Origin: Aminobacterium sp. MB27-C1 | GTDB lineage: Bacteria; Synergistota; Synergistia; Synergistales; Aminobacteriaceae | DNA: 64,000 nucleotides | Direction: 5' to 3' | Assembly: GCF_030908405.1 (NCBI RefSeq) | Contig: NZ_CP133089.1 | Span: 434,001-498,000 of the forward strand | The notes under the pieces: model-generated | Database searches by the model: none | The model's input: the letters and a program-made list of their open reading frames with translations, nothing else | Told to the model about the DNA's origin: nothing | Translations under genes and position numbers: made by a program | Shown: in pieces, positions 17,974 through 25,925 of the stretch | Layout of the letters: each line of letters starts with the position of its first letter | Position numbering within the stretch: the stretch's first letter is position 1

Positions 17974-18768
17974 GTGGATCTGGCAACAGTAATAGGTCTT
18001 TCAGTAGCACTTATTTTGGTTATTGGGGGTATTGTTGCAGGCGGTGAACCTATGTCTTTTGTTAACTTCCCGTCCCTTCTGATAACTCTTGGCGGCACCT
18101 TAGGCGCCACAATAATGGCAAACCCCGTAGAACGGATAAAAAATATAGGTAAAATTTTGGGGCGTGCCTTTTTTTCTCAAAGTCCCGATCTTGTTTCTCT
18201 CGTACAAACTATTGTAAGTTTTGCAGAAAAAGCGAGAAGAGAAGGGTTACTTGCTTTGGAAAGCGATGCAGCAGAGCTTGACAATGAATTTCTTAAAAAA
18301 TCAATTCAGCTTGTTGTCGATGGTACGGACCCAGAACTTGTTAAGGCTATACTTGATACTGAAATAGGAGTTCTTGAGGAGCGACACGTCGCGAATAAGA
18401 GTATGTTCGACACAATGGCTGAACTTGCTCCTGCTTTTGGAATGTTGGGGACGTTAATAGGGCTTATCGCTATGTTGCGTAACCTTGACGACCCCGATGC
18501 TCTTGGCCCTGGAATGGCAGTAGCTCTTATAACCACATTCTATGGTTCCTTTATTGCTAATGTTTTTGCTATTCCAGTTTCTCGTAAGTTATCGACAAGG
18601 TCATCAGAAGAAGTGATGGCGAGAGAACTTATGGTAGAGGGCGTTCTTGCAATACAAGCAGGAGAAAATCCTCGTATTGTTGAGGAAAAGCTGAAAGTCT
18701 TTTTACCTCCCTTACAGCGAGAGAAATTGGAAGAAGAGGAAAAGCAAGCTAGGGAAGGTGGAGCGTAA
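17974..18768 (+). CDS. motA: Flagellar stator protein MotA
   Basis: Cytoplasmic-membrane stator subunit that couples ion flow to rotor torque. The 264 residues have four predicted membrane helices (about 1-25, 30-50, 150-172, 180-203) and a charged cytoplasmic loop. The conserved AELAPAFGMLGTLIGLIAML stretch carries the motor proline. The GTG start at 17974 follows GGGAGGGG. motB starts immediately after the stop, so the two are made together. Confidence 0.95.
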   Translation: MDLATVIGLSVALILVIGGIVAGGEPMSFVNFPSLLITLGGTLGATIMANPVERIKNIGKILGRAFFSQSPDLVSLVQTIVSFAEKARREGLLALESDAAELDNEFLKKSIQLVVDGTDPELVKAILDTEIGVLEERHVANKSMFDTMAELAPAFGMLGTLIGLIAMLRNLDDPDALGPGMAVALITTFYGSFIANVFAIPVSRKLSTRSSEEVMARELMVEGVLAIQAGENPRIVEEKLKVFLPPLQREKLEEEEKQAREGGA

Positions 18769-19488
18769 ATGGCTCGTAGAAGGAAATTGCAGGAAGAAAG
18801 TGGAGGCGGAAACTGGCTTACAACTTATGGTGACATGGTTACTCTGCTCTTGACTTTCTTTGTTTTCCTTTTTTCATTCTCCTCTATAGATGTTCAAAAG
18901 TTTCAAAAGATGCTTCTTTCTTTCCAAGGAGCTTTAGGTGTTTTACCAGGCGGCAAAACAGTACAGGAAAATGGTGGCGTTTTTGGAGGCATGGAACATC
19001 AGGATGCGGGAGAATCGAAAAGAACAACGATTAATATTCAAGAAGTTGCCCAAAGTTTAAAGCTTTATTTAAAGCAGGAAGGTCTAGAGCGTCAGACAGT
19101 TGTCAGAGTCGATCAGAGAGGTATAACAGTCTCTATTTCTGATCAGCTTCTTTTTGAGACAGGACGAACAGACATGAAACCGGAAGGGAAAAGGGTTCTT
19201 TTCAAGTTGGCCCAGCAATTGAAGGATGTCGTTCCGACTTTATCTGTCGAGGGGCATACAGATAGTGTCCCTCTTCGCGGTGGTCCCTTAAAAAATAATT
19301 GGGGACTTGCCGCTCTTAGAGCTTCAACGGTAGCTTCGTATTTACAAGAAAGTGGTGGAATAGACCCCAGAAAAATCCAGGCTGTTTCTTACGGTGCTTT
19401 TCGCCCTATTGTTCCTAATGATACGCCAGAACACCGGGCACTTAATCGAAGGGTTGATCTAGTTATTCTTTCACAGTATCCCAAATAG
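18769..19488 (+). CDS. motB: Flagellar stator protein MotB
   Basis: Stator subunit that anchors to peptidoglycan and carries the ion-binding aspartate. The 239 residues have a basic N-terminus, one transmembrane helix with the key Asp22 (TYGDMVTLLLTFFVFLF), and a C-terminal OmpA-like domain (about 110-235) with VEGHTDSVP and NWGLAALRAS. Which ion is used cannot be told from the sequence. motAB lie inside the operon between flbD and fliL; in Bacillus they are elsewhere. Confidence 0.95.
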   Translation: MARRRKLQEESGGGNWLTTYGDMVTLLLTFFVFLFSFSSIDVQKFQKMLLSFQGALGVLPGGKTVQENGGVFGGMEHQDAGESKRTTINIQEVAQSLKLYLKQEGLERQTVVRVDQRGITVSISDQLLFETGRTDMKPEGKRVLFKLAQQLKDVVPTLSVEGHTDSVPLRGGPLKNNWGLAALRASTVASYLQESGGIDPRKIQAVSYGAFRPIVPNDTPEHRALNRRVDLVILSQYPK

Positions 19489-19519
19489 ACTGTGAGAACA
19501 ACCTTTGGGAGGAAATCAT

Positions 19520-19975
19520 ATGTTCAGAAGAGTTCTTATCTTTATAATAGTAGGGGTTATGGCTTTTTCTGTTGGTTTTGGTGGCGGTTTGTTGGCTGGG
19601 CGGATGTGGAATCGCTCGTCGACAGTAGCATCTGCTTCCGGTGAAGCCATAGATACACCTGGACCTATCTGTAGTATGGGGGATTTTACTACAAATCTCT
19701 CAGGTCTTGATGGCGGTATAGTAAGTTTTTCCGTTGCTTTGGAAACTTCAGGAGCGAAAGCTCTCGAAATTTTACAGCAAGAGAATTGGAAAATGCGTAT
19801 AACCAACGAAATTTTGCTTGTAACAAAAGGGAAAACAGCTGGAGAACTTAGAAATGCAGAAGGCGTGCTTGAGTTGGCAGAGGAAATTAAACAATCGATA
19901 AATAGCATGGTTCCCGCTTCTAAAGAGCAGGTGCCAGTAAAAAGAGTTCTTTTCCAAAGTTTTGTACTTCAATAG
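19520..19975 (+). CDS. fliL: Flagellar basal body-associated protein FliL
   Basis: Single-pass membrane protein that surrounds and supports the stator. The 151 residues have an N-terminal transmembrane helix (about 4-27) and the FliL domain (FTTNLSGLDGGIVSFSVALE, then RITNEILLVTKGKTAGEL). The ATG at 19520 has GGGAGGA 6 bases upstream; a TTG at 19505 would lie across that site. Confidence 0.9.
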   Translation: MFRRVLIFIIVGVMAFSVGFGGGLLAGRMWNRSSTVASASGEAIDTPGPICSMGDFTTNLSGLDGGIVSFSVALETSGAKALEILQQENWKMRITNEILLVTKGKTAGELRNAEGVLELAEEIKQSINSMVPASKEQVPVKRVLFQSFVLQ

Positions 19976-20005
19976 TTGAATTAGTGGGCTAGGGGGTGGC
20001 AGAAA

Positions 20006-21028
20006 ATGTGCCCAGATGTACTTTCGCAGAATGAAATAGACTCTCTTCTTGACGCTCTTTCTAGTGGAAGCTTCGACATCGATTCGATGGATGCGGAGTC
20101 CGAAGAGAAGAAAATAAAAATTTACGATTTTAGAAGGCCCGATAAGTTCAGCAAAGACCAGCTTCGAGCTATACAAATGATCCATGAATCTTTTGCCAGG
20201 CAATTAACAACAACACTTTCGACGATGGTTCGTTCCATGGTTTCTGCGGAAGTGGCTTCTGTTGACCAGTTAGCTTATGATGAGTTTGTTCGTTCTCTCG
20301 TGCAACCTACCGTTATAGGTATCTTAGAGATGTATCCTTTCAGTGGGAATGCTCTTATTGAAATTAATCCTAACCTTGTTTTTGCCATAATCGATCGTAT
20401 GCTTGGCGGGAAGGGTGAATTTTCAGGAAAAGCTCGAGACCTTACAGATATTGAACGGATGGTTATAGAGCGGGTTATTATGAGAATGCTTGAGCTTCTT
20501 GAAGAGAGTTGGAGTACTGTTGTGGATGTCCGGTTCCGTTTTGAAAATATGGAAAGTAACCCATTTTTTGTCCAAATATGTCCTGGTACTGATATGGTGT
20601 TGCTTGTAATTTTGAAATTGAAAGTGGCCGATGTAGAAGGAATGGTCAGTATTTGTATCCCTTACTTTCTGATGGAACCAATTATGGATAAGCTTAGCTC
20701 CCAACAGTGGTTTGCATCGACTGGACGTAAAAAAGAAGAAGGAGCTCGTGATGCCATTGTTCGTCATCTTGGGCACGTTAAAATTCCTCTTTCAATAGAA
20801 CTTGGACATACCATTCTCAGTGTAGAAGATGTATTGCAGCTTCGTTCTGGGGATGTTATTAAACTAGATGAGACTGTAGAAGATAGAATAGATATTCGAG
20901 TAGGGAATATGATTAAATTCCTGGGGCGTCCCGGAACCGTTGAAGGCAATTATGCTGCGGAGATAGCAGATGTTCTCTATGACGACGAGATGATTCCCGA
21001 AAATGAGGGAGGAGTCAAAGATGATTGA
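20006..21028 (+). CDS. fliM: Flagellar motor switch protein FliM
   Basis: C-ring protein that binds phosphorylated CheY. The 340 residues begin with the CheY-binding peptide (LSQNEIDSLLDAL). A CheC-like middle domain has family stretches such as PVIGILEMYPFSG-like residues and FAIIDRMLGGKG, and a C-terminal SpoA domain lies at about 250-325. fliY starts 8 bp before the stop, behind a GGGAGGAG site, so the switch proteins are translated together. Confidence 0.96.
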   Translation: MCPDVLSQNEIDSLLDALSSGSFDIDSMDAESEEKKIKIYDFRRPDKFSKDQLRAIQMIHESFARQLTTTLSTMVRSMVSAEVASVDQLAYDEFVRSLVQPTVIGILEMYPFSGNALIEINPNLVFAIIDRMLGGKGEFSGKARDLTDIERMVIERVIMRMLELLEESWSTVVDVRFRFENMESNPFFVQICPGTDMVLLVILKLKVADVEGMVSICIPYFLMEPIMDKLSSQQWFASTGRKKEEGARDAIVRHLGHVKIPLSIELGHTILSVEDVLQLRSGDVIKLDETVEDRIDIRVGNMIKFLGRPGTVEGNYAAEIADVLYDDEMIPENEGGVKDD

Positions 21029-22154
21029 CGAATTGTTGAGTCAGGATGAAATTAATGCTTTGCTTCAGGGGCATTCTTTGAAAGAGGAAGAATCATCTCT
21101 TTCTGGCGTATCTTCTGAACAACAACAGATATTTAATGATATAACAAACATTTTTGCTACTGCTATTACAAATGTCTTTGGCATGCTTGCAGGCAGAGAT
21201 GTAAATGTTCCTGATAAAAAGCAGGAAACGATTCCTCAGAAAGATATTGTTTTAAAACCAGGAGAATCTGCCTTTTCTTTTCATATAACGTGTCAGGGCA
21301 TGAGCGATGCGCCGTTGACATTCATAACGACCCAACAAGGGGCTTTGATCTTAGCCGATCTTATGATGGGGGGAGAAGGTAAGGACTTACCAGAAGAAGC
21401 GAGTGAGCTCTACCTCAATGCGGCTCAAGAGGGACTTAGCCAGATGGTAGGGGCATCTCTAACCAATATGAGTGGCATTTTAGGAGGTCGTCGCCTATTA
21501 CCAGATAATGTTCAATCTGCTTTAGAAAGCGGAGAGTGGTTGCCATTTGCGGAGATGGGGCCAGACGAAAAAATATGGTCTGTTGAGATGTCTATAAAAA
21601 TTGATGATGTCGCAGTCTTTCCACTCTGGGTTGTCTTTCCTTTGGACGTTGTCAATAAAATAGCAGATGAAGCCTTGGAGATTATGAAAGCCAAATCTGC
21701 TCCAGAGCCTGAAAAGAAAGATTCCTCACCGGCTCCTTCTGCATCTAGAACTCAAAATAAAGGCCAAGTTGAAATTCCTGTTCAGCCGATGGAGAACAAT
21801 GTTAACAAACAACGAAGTGCTGCTACGCAGCCAGTTTCACAAGTAGATGTCCGACCTGCACAGTTTATGCCCTTAAGTCAATCTGGTGGATCGCAGGGGT
21901 CTGGTAATATTGATCTTATAGCAGATATCCCTGTGCGTGTTACTGTAGAGTTGGGGCGTACACGAAAAAGTATTTCTGAAATCTTAAACATGACACCGGG
22001 TTCCGTGATAGAATTAGATAAAATGGCTGGGGAGCCAGTAGATATATTAGTAAATAGTAAACTTGTAGCACGCGGAGAAGTTGTTGTTATCGATGAGAAC
22101 TTCGGCGTGAGAATTACAGAGATCGTAAATTCCTCAGCAAAATTTCGTTCATAA
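21021..22154 (+). CDS. fliY: Flagellar motor switch protein FliY (FliN-type C-terminus)
   Basis: C-ring protein of 377 residues: a FliM-like N-terminal peptide (LSQDEINALLQG), a CheC-like domain (about 30-215), a proline/glutamine-rich linker (about 225-295) and a C-terminal FliN/SpoA domain (about 295-375). This three-part layout is FliY, not the short FliN of enterics. In Bacillus the CheC-like part dephosphorylates CheY with two Glu-x-x-Asn sites. Here the first site reads DITN (Glu to Asp) and the second EGLS (Asn to Ser), so activity may be reduced. The ATG at 21021 is chosen by ribosome-site spacing. Confidence 0.92.
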   Translation: MIDELLSQDEINALLQGHSLKEEESSLSGVSSEQQQIFNDITNIFATAITNVFGMLAGRDVNVPDKKQETIPQKDIVLKPGESAFSFHITCQGMSDAPLTFITTQQGALILADLMMGGEGKDLPEEASELYLNAAQEGLSQMVGASLTNMSGILGGRRLLPDNVQSALESGEWLPFAEMGPDEKIWSVEMSIKIDDVAVFPLWVVFPLDVVNKIADEALEIMKAKSAPEPEKKDSSPAPSASRTQNKGQVEIPVQPMENNVNKQRSAATQPVSQVDVRPAQFMPLSQSGGSQGSGNIDLIADIPVRVTVELGRTRKSISEILNMTPGSVIELDKMAGEPVDILVNSKLVARGEVVVIDENFGVRITEIVNSSAKFRS

Positions 22155-22192
22155 CATAGTCATTTCGAGTTTGACAAGTGAGGGGTGCAGGA

Positions 22193-22555
22193 ATGGGAAA
22201 AAGTGTGTTAATAGTTGATGATGCCGCCTTTATGAGGATGATGTTAAAAGATATTCTTTCAAAAAATAGCTTTGAGGTTGTTGGAGAAGCAGAAAATGGT
22301 AAAGTTGCCGTGGCGGCTTATCAGAAGCTTCATCCTGACATTGTAACAATGGATATAACAATGCCCGAAATGAACGGCATTGATGCTGTAAAAGCTATTA
22401 AAGCTCTTGATTCTCAGGCTAAAATTATAATGGTTAGTGCTATGGGGCAGCAGCCTATGGTTATAGAGGCAATACAGGCCGGCGCTGTTGACTTTATAGT
22501 GAAGCCTTTTCAACCAGATAGAGTGGTGGAGGCTTTAAGCAAGGCCCTAGCCTAA
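22193..22555 (+). CDS. cheY: Chemotaxis response regulator CheY
   Basis: Single receiver domain of 120 residues that carries the chemotaxis signal from CheA to the FliM/FliY switch. All phosphorylation residues are present: acidic pair Asp9/Asp10, phospho-acceptor Asp54 (VTMDITMP), Ser82 and Lys104 (FIVKPF). The ATG at 22193 gives the normal N-terminus (KSVLIVDDAAFMR); a GTG at 22178 is an unlikely alternative. It sits between fliY and fliO as in Bacillus. Confidence 0.93.
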   Translation: MGKSVLIVDDAAFMRMMLKDILSKNSFEVVGEAENGKVAVAAYQKLHPDIVTMDITMPEMNGIDAVKAIKALDSQAKIIMVSAMGQQPMVIEAIQAGAVDFIVKPFQPDRVVEALSKALA

Positions 22556-22572
22556 ATTTCAAGGTCAGAGTA

Positions 22573-22965
22573 ATGGTTAATTTTTTAAAAATTATCCCAG
22601 GCAGTCGCTTTTCAGCGTTACTGGCTGGGTTTTTCGTTTTTGTCATTCAGACACCGTCGGAGGCTGCAACCTCTACGTCAGGACTTACGACTTACTTTAT
22701 ACGGGTTATGTTGGCTCTTTGCCTTTTGGTCGGTATCTCGTATATTTTAATTCGGTATATTCGTCCATCCATTGCGGTAAGAGAAAGCCACAATGTGAAA
22801 GTTATAGCTGCGTTGCGACTTGGTCGCGAAATGCTTTACATTATTCAGTGTGGTCCAGATGTTATAGCATTGTTATCTGGGGGGAATAATTCTAAGGTTG
22901 TAGGAAAATGGCGGAAAGAAGATTGGCTTCAGGGAGACGTGAATGGTGAAAAAAAATGTAACTGA
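22573..22965 (+). CDS. fliO: Flagellar biosynthetic protein FliO (FliZ)
   Basis: Membrane helper for assembly of the FliPQR export gate. The 130-residue protein has a cleavable-looking hydrophobic N-terminus (about 10-32), a second membrane helix (about 45-65, LALCLLVGISYILIRYI) and a short cytoplasmic C-terminal domain with an HNVKVIAALRLGREMLY stretch typical of FliO. It is weakly conserved; position before fliP settles the call. fliP overlaps it by 23 bp. Confidence 0.85.
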   Translation: MVNFLKIIPGSRFSALLAGFFVFVIQTPSEAATSTSGLTTYFIRVMLALCLLVGISYILIRYIRPSIAVRESHNVKVIAALRLGREMLYIIQCGPDVIALLSGGNNSKVVGKWRKEDWLQGDVNGEKKCN

Positions 22966-23725
22966 TTTATTGATACTTATAGTCGCTATATTTCTTTTTG
23001 CAGCATTCGTAGTTCCTTCAGCTGCATTGTGTGCAGAAGCTCCGTCTATTCCTCTTCCAGCTTTACAGTTGGGTGTTCGAGCTGCTGAATCACCTCAAGA
23101 TGTGGCCCTCACATTGCAGATTTTAGCTCTTTTGACTGTATTGAGCCTAGCTCCGGCAATTATGCTCATGCTTACAAGTTTTACTCGTATTCTTGTTGTT
23201 TTGGGGTTCGTACGCCGCGCCCTTGGACTGCAACAGACTCCTCCGAATCAGGTGCTTGTTACATTAGCTCTTTTTATGACCCTTTTCATTATGACTCCTA
23301 CATGGAGCCAAATTTACGACACGGCTTTGGCTCCATACATGGCAGGAGAAATACAATCTGCACAAGCTTGGCAGAATACAGTGGCTCCGGTTCGTCAATT
23401 TATGTTGAAATATACACGAGAAGAAGAGCTTTCGCTCATGGTTCGGATGGCTAAAATGGAACGTCCTCAAAATGCAGACGATGTACCGACTCGTCTTTTG
23501 TTACCCGCCTTTATGCTCAGCGAGCTTAAAACAGCTTTTCAGATGGGAGTCGTAATATTTATTCCATTCATAGTTGTCGATATGATCGTAGCAAGTGTCC
23601 TTATGAGTATGGGCATGATTATGTTGCCTCCTATGATGATCTCCCTACCCTTTAAGATACTCCTTTTTGTTATGGCTGATGGTTGGGATTTGGTTGTTAT
23701 GAGTATATTTAAGAGTTTTTCGTAG
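22943..23725 (+). CDS. fliP: Flagellar export gate protein FliP
   Basis: Core channel protein of the flagellar type III export gate. The 260 residues include an N-terminal signal-like helix and then membrane helices with the conserved LAPAIMLMLTSFTRILVVL, RRALGLQQTPPNQVL and PFKILLFVMADGWDL stretches. The ATG at 22943 overlaps fliO and has AGGGAG upstream. It is followed by fliQ after 18 bp. Confidence 0.96.
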   Translation: MVKKNVTDLLILIVAIFLFAAFVVPSAALCAEAPSIPLPALQLGVRAAESPQDVALTLQILALLTVLSLAPAIMLMLTSFTRILVVLGFVRRALGLQQTPPNQVLVTLALFMTLFIMTPTWSQIYDTALAPYMAGEIQSAQAWQNTVAPVRQFMLKYTREEELSLMVRMAKMERPQNADDVPTRLLLPAFMLSELKTAFQMGVVIFIPFIVVDMIVASVLMSMGMIMLPPMMISLPFKILLFVMADGWDLVVMSIFKSFS

Positions 23726-23743
23726 GGAGGAAGGTGCGCATAC

Positions 23744-24013
23744 ATGAACACATTTAGTATGTACGACGTATTGAGTCATTGTGTTTGGGTAACTCTCCTT
23801 ACCTCTCTGCCTGTTCTTCTCGTTGCCATGATTGTGGGGCTTATTATAGGTATTTTGCAAACGGCAACATCTATTCAGGAACAGACACTTATTTTCATTC
23901 CGAAGATCGTAGCTGTTCTTGTAGCTCTTGTGTTGTTTGGCCCCTGGATGTTTGGTCGTATAGGTGAATTGACACAATTTCTGTTGGGGCAACTAGAGAA
24001 ATTTGTGCAATGA
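23744..24013 (+). CDS. fliQ: Flagellar export gate protein FliQ
   Basis: Small two-helix membrane protein of the export gate, 89 residues. It has the typical LIIGILQTATSIQEQTLIFIPKI region (split between residues 35 and 58) and a second helix near the C-terminus. The stop overlaps the fliR start (ATGA), so the gate subunits are coupled. An AGGAAGG site precedes the ATG. Confidence 0.95.
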   Translation: MNTFSMYDVLSHCVWVTLLTSLPVLLVAMIVGLIIGILQTATSIQEQTLIFIPKIVAVLVALVLFGPWMFGRIGELTQFLLGQLEKFVQ

Positions 24014-24795
24014 CGGCTGATAATTTTGTTATTTCTCAAGTCCTTATAGTTTATATGGTGGTTGGACTTCGGTTTGTGGGAATGATATTTTCATCCCCTG
24101 TTTTCTTGGCTTCCTCCATGCCGTTGCCTGTTCGTTTCTGGGCAGCAATTTTAATATCGATAGCGGCTGTAGGAAGTGCTGATTTATCTGTTCCTGCCAC
24201 TCTTTTTTCAGGGTGGATGCCAATTGTTTTAGCTGGTGCACGTGAATTTTTAATAGGCGTTGCTCTGGGATTTTTGTCGGCATTGCCTCTTTATGCATTG
24301 CAAGTAGCGGGTGAATTGGTTGGTAATGTAATGGGCCTAGCGATGGTAAGTCTTCTTGATCCTTTAAGTGAGGAACAAAGTTCTATTCTTGGCCAATTAA
24401 AATTTTTGGTCGGTTTATGGTTCTTTTTTTACTGGAATGGCCATCTACTTCTGGTACAATCCATTGTAGAAAGTTTAAAATTAATTCCAGTAGGAAAACT
24501 CTTTTTGTTTATTCCAGCCGATATGGGAATAGCGGTTTGGATTCAACAGCTTTTTGTTATCGCTGTCAGAATGGTTTTGCCCTTTTACGGAGCTCTCCTT
24601 CTCGCCGATATCGGGTTAGGCTTCTTAGCTCGCACTGTTCCTCAGATGAATATCTTTATATTAGGACTTCCTTTGAAAATAGGTTTGGGCCTCTTCCTTT
24701 TAATGATAGTTTTGCCTTTAACAGTTGATCTAGTATCAGCGAATTTGACAAAATATATAGAATTGGCAATGAAGAGTGTCATGGTATGGAAATAG
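24010..24795 (+). CDS. fliR: Flagellar export gate protein FliR
   Basis: Multi-pass membrane protein that completes the FliP5Q4R1 channel. The 261 residues have about six hydrophobic helices and typical family features (VVGLRFVGMIFSSPVF near the N-terminus, AREFLIGVALGFL, and LLLADIGLGFLARTVPQMNI). It overlaps fliQ by 4 bp and flhB by 10 bp. Confidence 0.95.
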   Translation: MTADNFVISQVLIVYMVVGLRFVGMIFSSPVFLASSMPLPVRFWAAILISIAAVGSADLSVPATLFSGWMPIVLAGAREFLIGVALGFLSALPLYALQVAGELVGNVMGLAMVSLLDPLSEEQSSILGQLKFLVGLWFFFYWNGHLLLVQSIVESLKLIPVGKLFLFIPADMGIAVWIQQLFVIAVRMVLPFYGALLLADIGLGFLARTVPQMNIFILGLPLKIGLGLFLLMIVLPLTVDLVSANLTKYIELAMKSVMVWK

Positions 24796-25919
24796 AAAAG
24801 AGTAGCTTTTACGATTTACAGTTTTTTGCAGAAGAGCGAACTGAACCTGCGAGCCCTCGTAAACGAAGACGAGAAAGGGAAGAAGGGCGTGTCGCTAAAA
24901 GTCAGGATCTTGGAGCATCTGTCGTTATTCTTGTTGGTCTTATTGCTCTTTTTCTTTTCGGTACTTTTTTTTGGGACATTCTTTTATTTTATATTCGAGA
25001 TACTGTAGCTTTTATGGCAAGCCCATCCATGAAAGCACAAGGTTGGCAGCACATTTTGTGGATACGCGCTTTAAAGACACTTGCAATAGTTGTTCTTCCC
25101 TTGGGAGGAGTTGCTGCTTTGGCAGCCTTTATCGTTACTGTTGCACAGGTTGGTTTGGTTTTGACTCCGAAGCCTCTTATACCTAAGCCGGATCGCTTTA
25201 ATCCTGTTTCAGGATTAAAGAAGATCGTTTCGTTGAGGTCTTTGGTGGAGCTTGTGAAGGGACTTTTCAAAGCAACCCTTTTTGGCATTGTTATTTACAC
25301 TGCCTTGAAGAAGGATATTCGAGAGATTGCAGGAGTTTTGCAGTTCCCAATAGATCAGGGACTTGCTTTGGTTTTTTATAAGATATGGCGTTTATGCTTA
25401 AAATTAGCCTTTTTATTGTTTGCAATCGCTATTTTTGACTATCTTTATCAGAGATGGGAGCACGAACGTTCTATTCGTATGAGTCGTCAGGAAATAAAGG
25501 AAGAGTACAAACAAACAGAAGGGGATCCCCAGTTAAGGGGAAAAATTCGTCAGAAACAGAGAGAGTTGGCAAGGAGCAGAATGATGTCATCTGTTCCAAA
25601 AGCCGATGTGGTTATTACAAACCCAACAACGTTAGCTATAGCTCTAGAGTATGATAAATCAGTGATGGAAGCACCTGTTGTTGTTGCAAAGGGGAAGGGG
25701 TTTATAGCACAAAAGATAAGGGAGCTAGCAGAAGAAAACGAAGTTCCCATTGTAGAAAATAAACCGTTGGCGTGGGCTCTCTATGATGCTATAGATATTG
25801 GAGAAGAGGTTCCCGAAAAATTGTACAAAGCTGTGGCAGAAGTTCTTGCTTTTGTTTACAAACTCAAGAGAGGTAAATCTACAAAAAAGGAAAAAAACAG
25901 AAATTATTTGAGAGGATGA
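24786..25919 (+). CDS. flhB: Flagellar export switch protein FlhB
   Basis: Export-gate protein whose self-cleavage switches secretion from rod/hook to filament substrates. The 377 residues comprise an N-terminal segment (LQFFAEERTEPASPRKRRRE, typical), four membrane helices (about 35-215), and a cytoplasmic domain with the cleavage site. That site reads NPTT (in VVITNPTTLAIAL) where most family members have NPTH. Asn and Pro, the bonds that matter for cleavage, are kept. It overlaps fliR by 10 bp and precedes flhA. Confidence 0.95.
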   Translation: MEIEKSSFYDLQFFAEERTEPASPRKRRREREEGRVAKSQDLGASVVILVGLIALFLFGTFFWDILLFYIRDTVAFMASPSMKAQGWQHILWIRALKTLAIVVLPLGGVAALAAFIVTVAQVGLVLTPKPLIPKPDRFNPVSGLKKIVSLRSLVELVKGLFKATLFGIVIYTALKKDIREIAGVLQFPIDQGLALVFYKIWRLCLKLAFLLFAIAIFDYLYQRWEHERSIRMSRQEIKEEYKQTEGDPQLRGKIRQKQRELARSRMMSSVPKADVVITNPTTLAIALEYDKSVMEAPVVVAKGKGFIAQKIRELAEENEVPIVENKPLAWALYDAIDIGEEVPEKLYKAVAEVLAFVYKLKRGKSTKKEKNRNYLRG

Positions 25920-25925
25920 GCCTAA

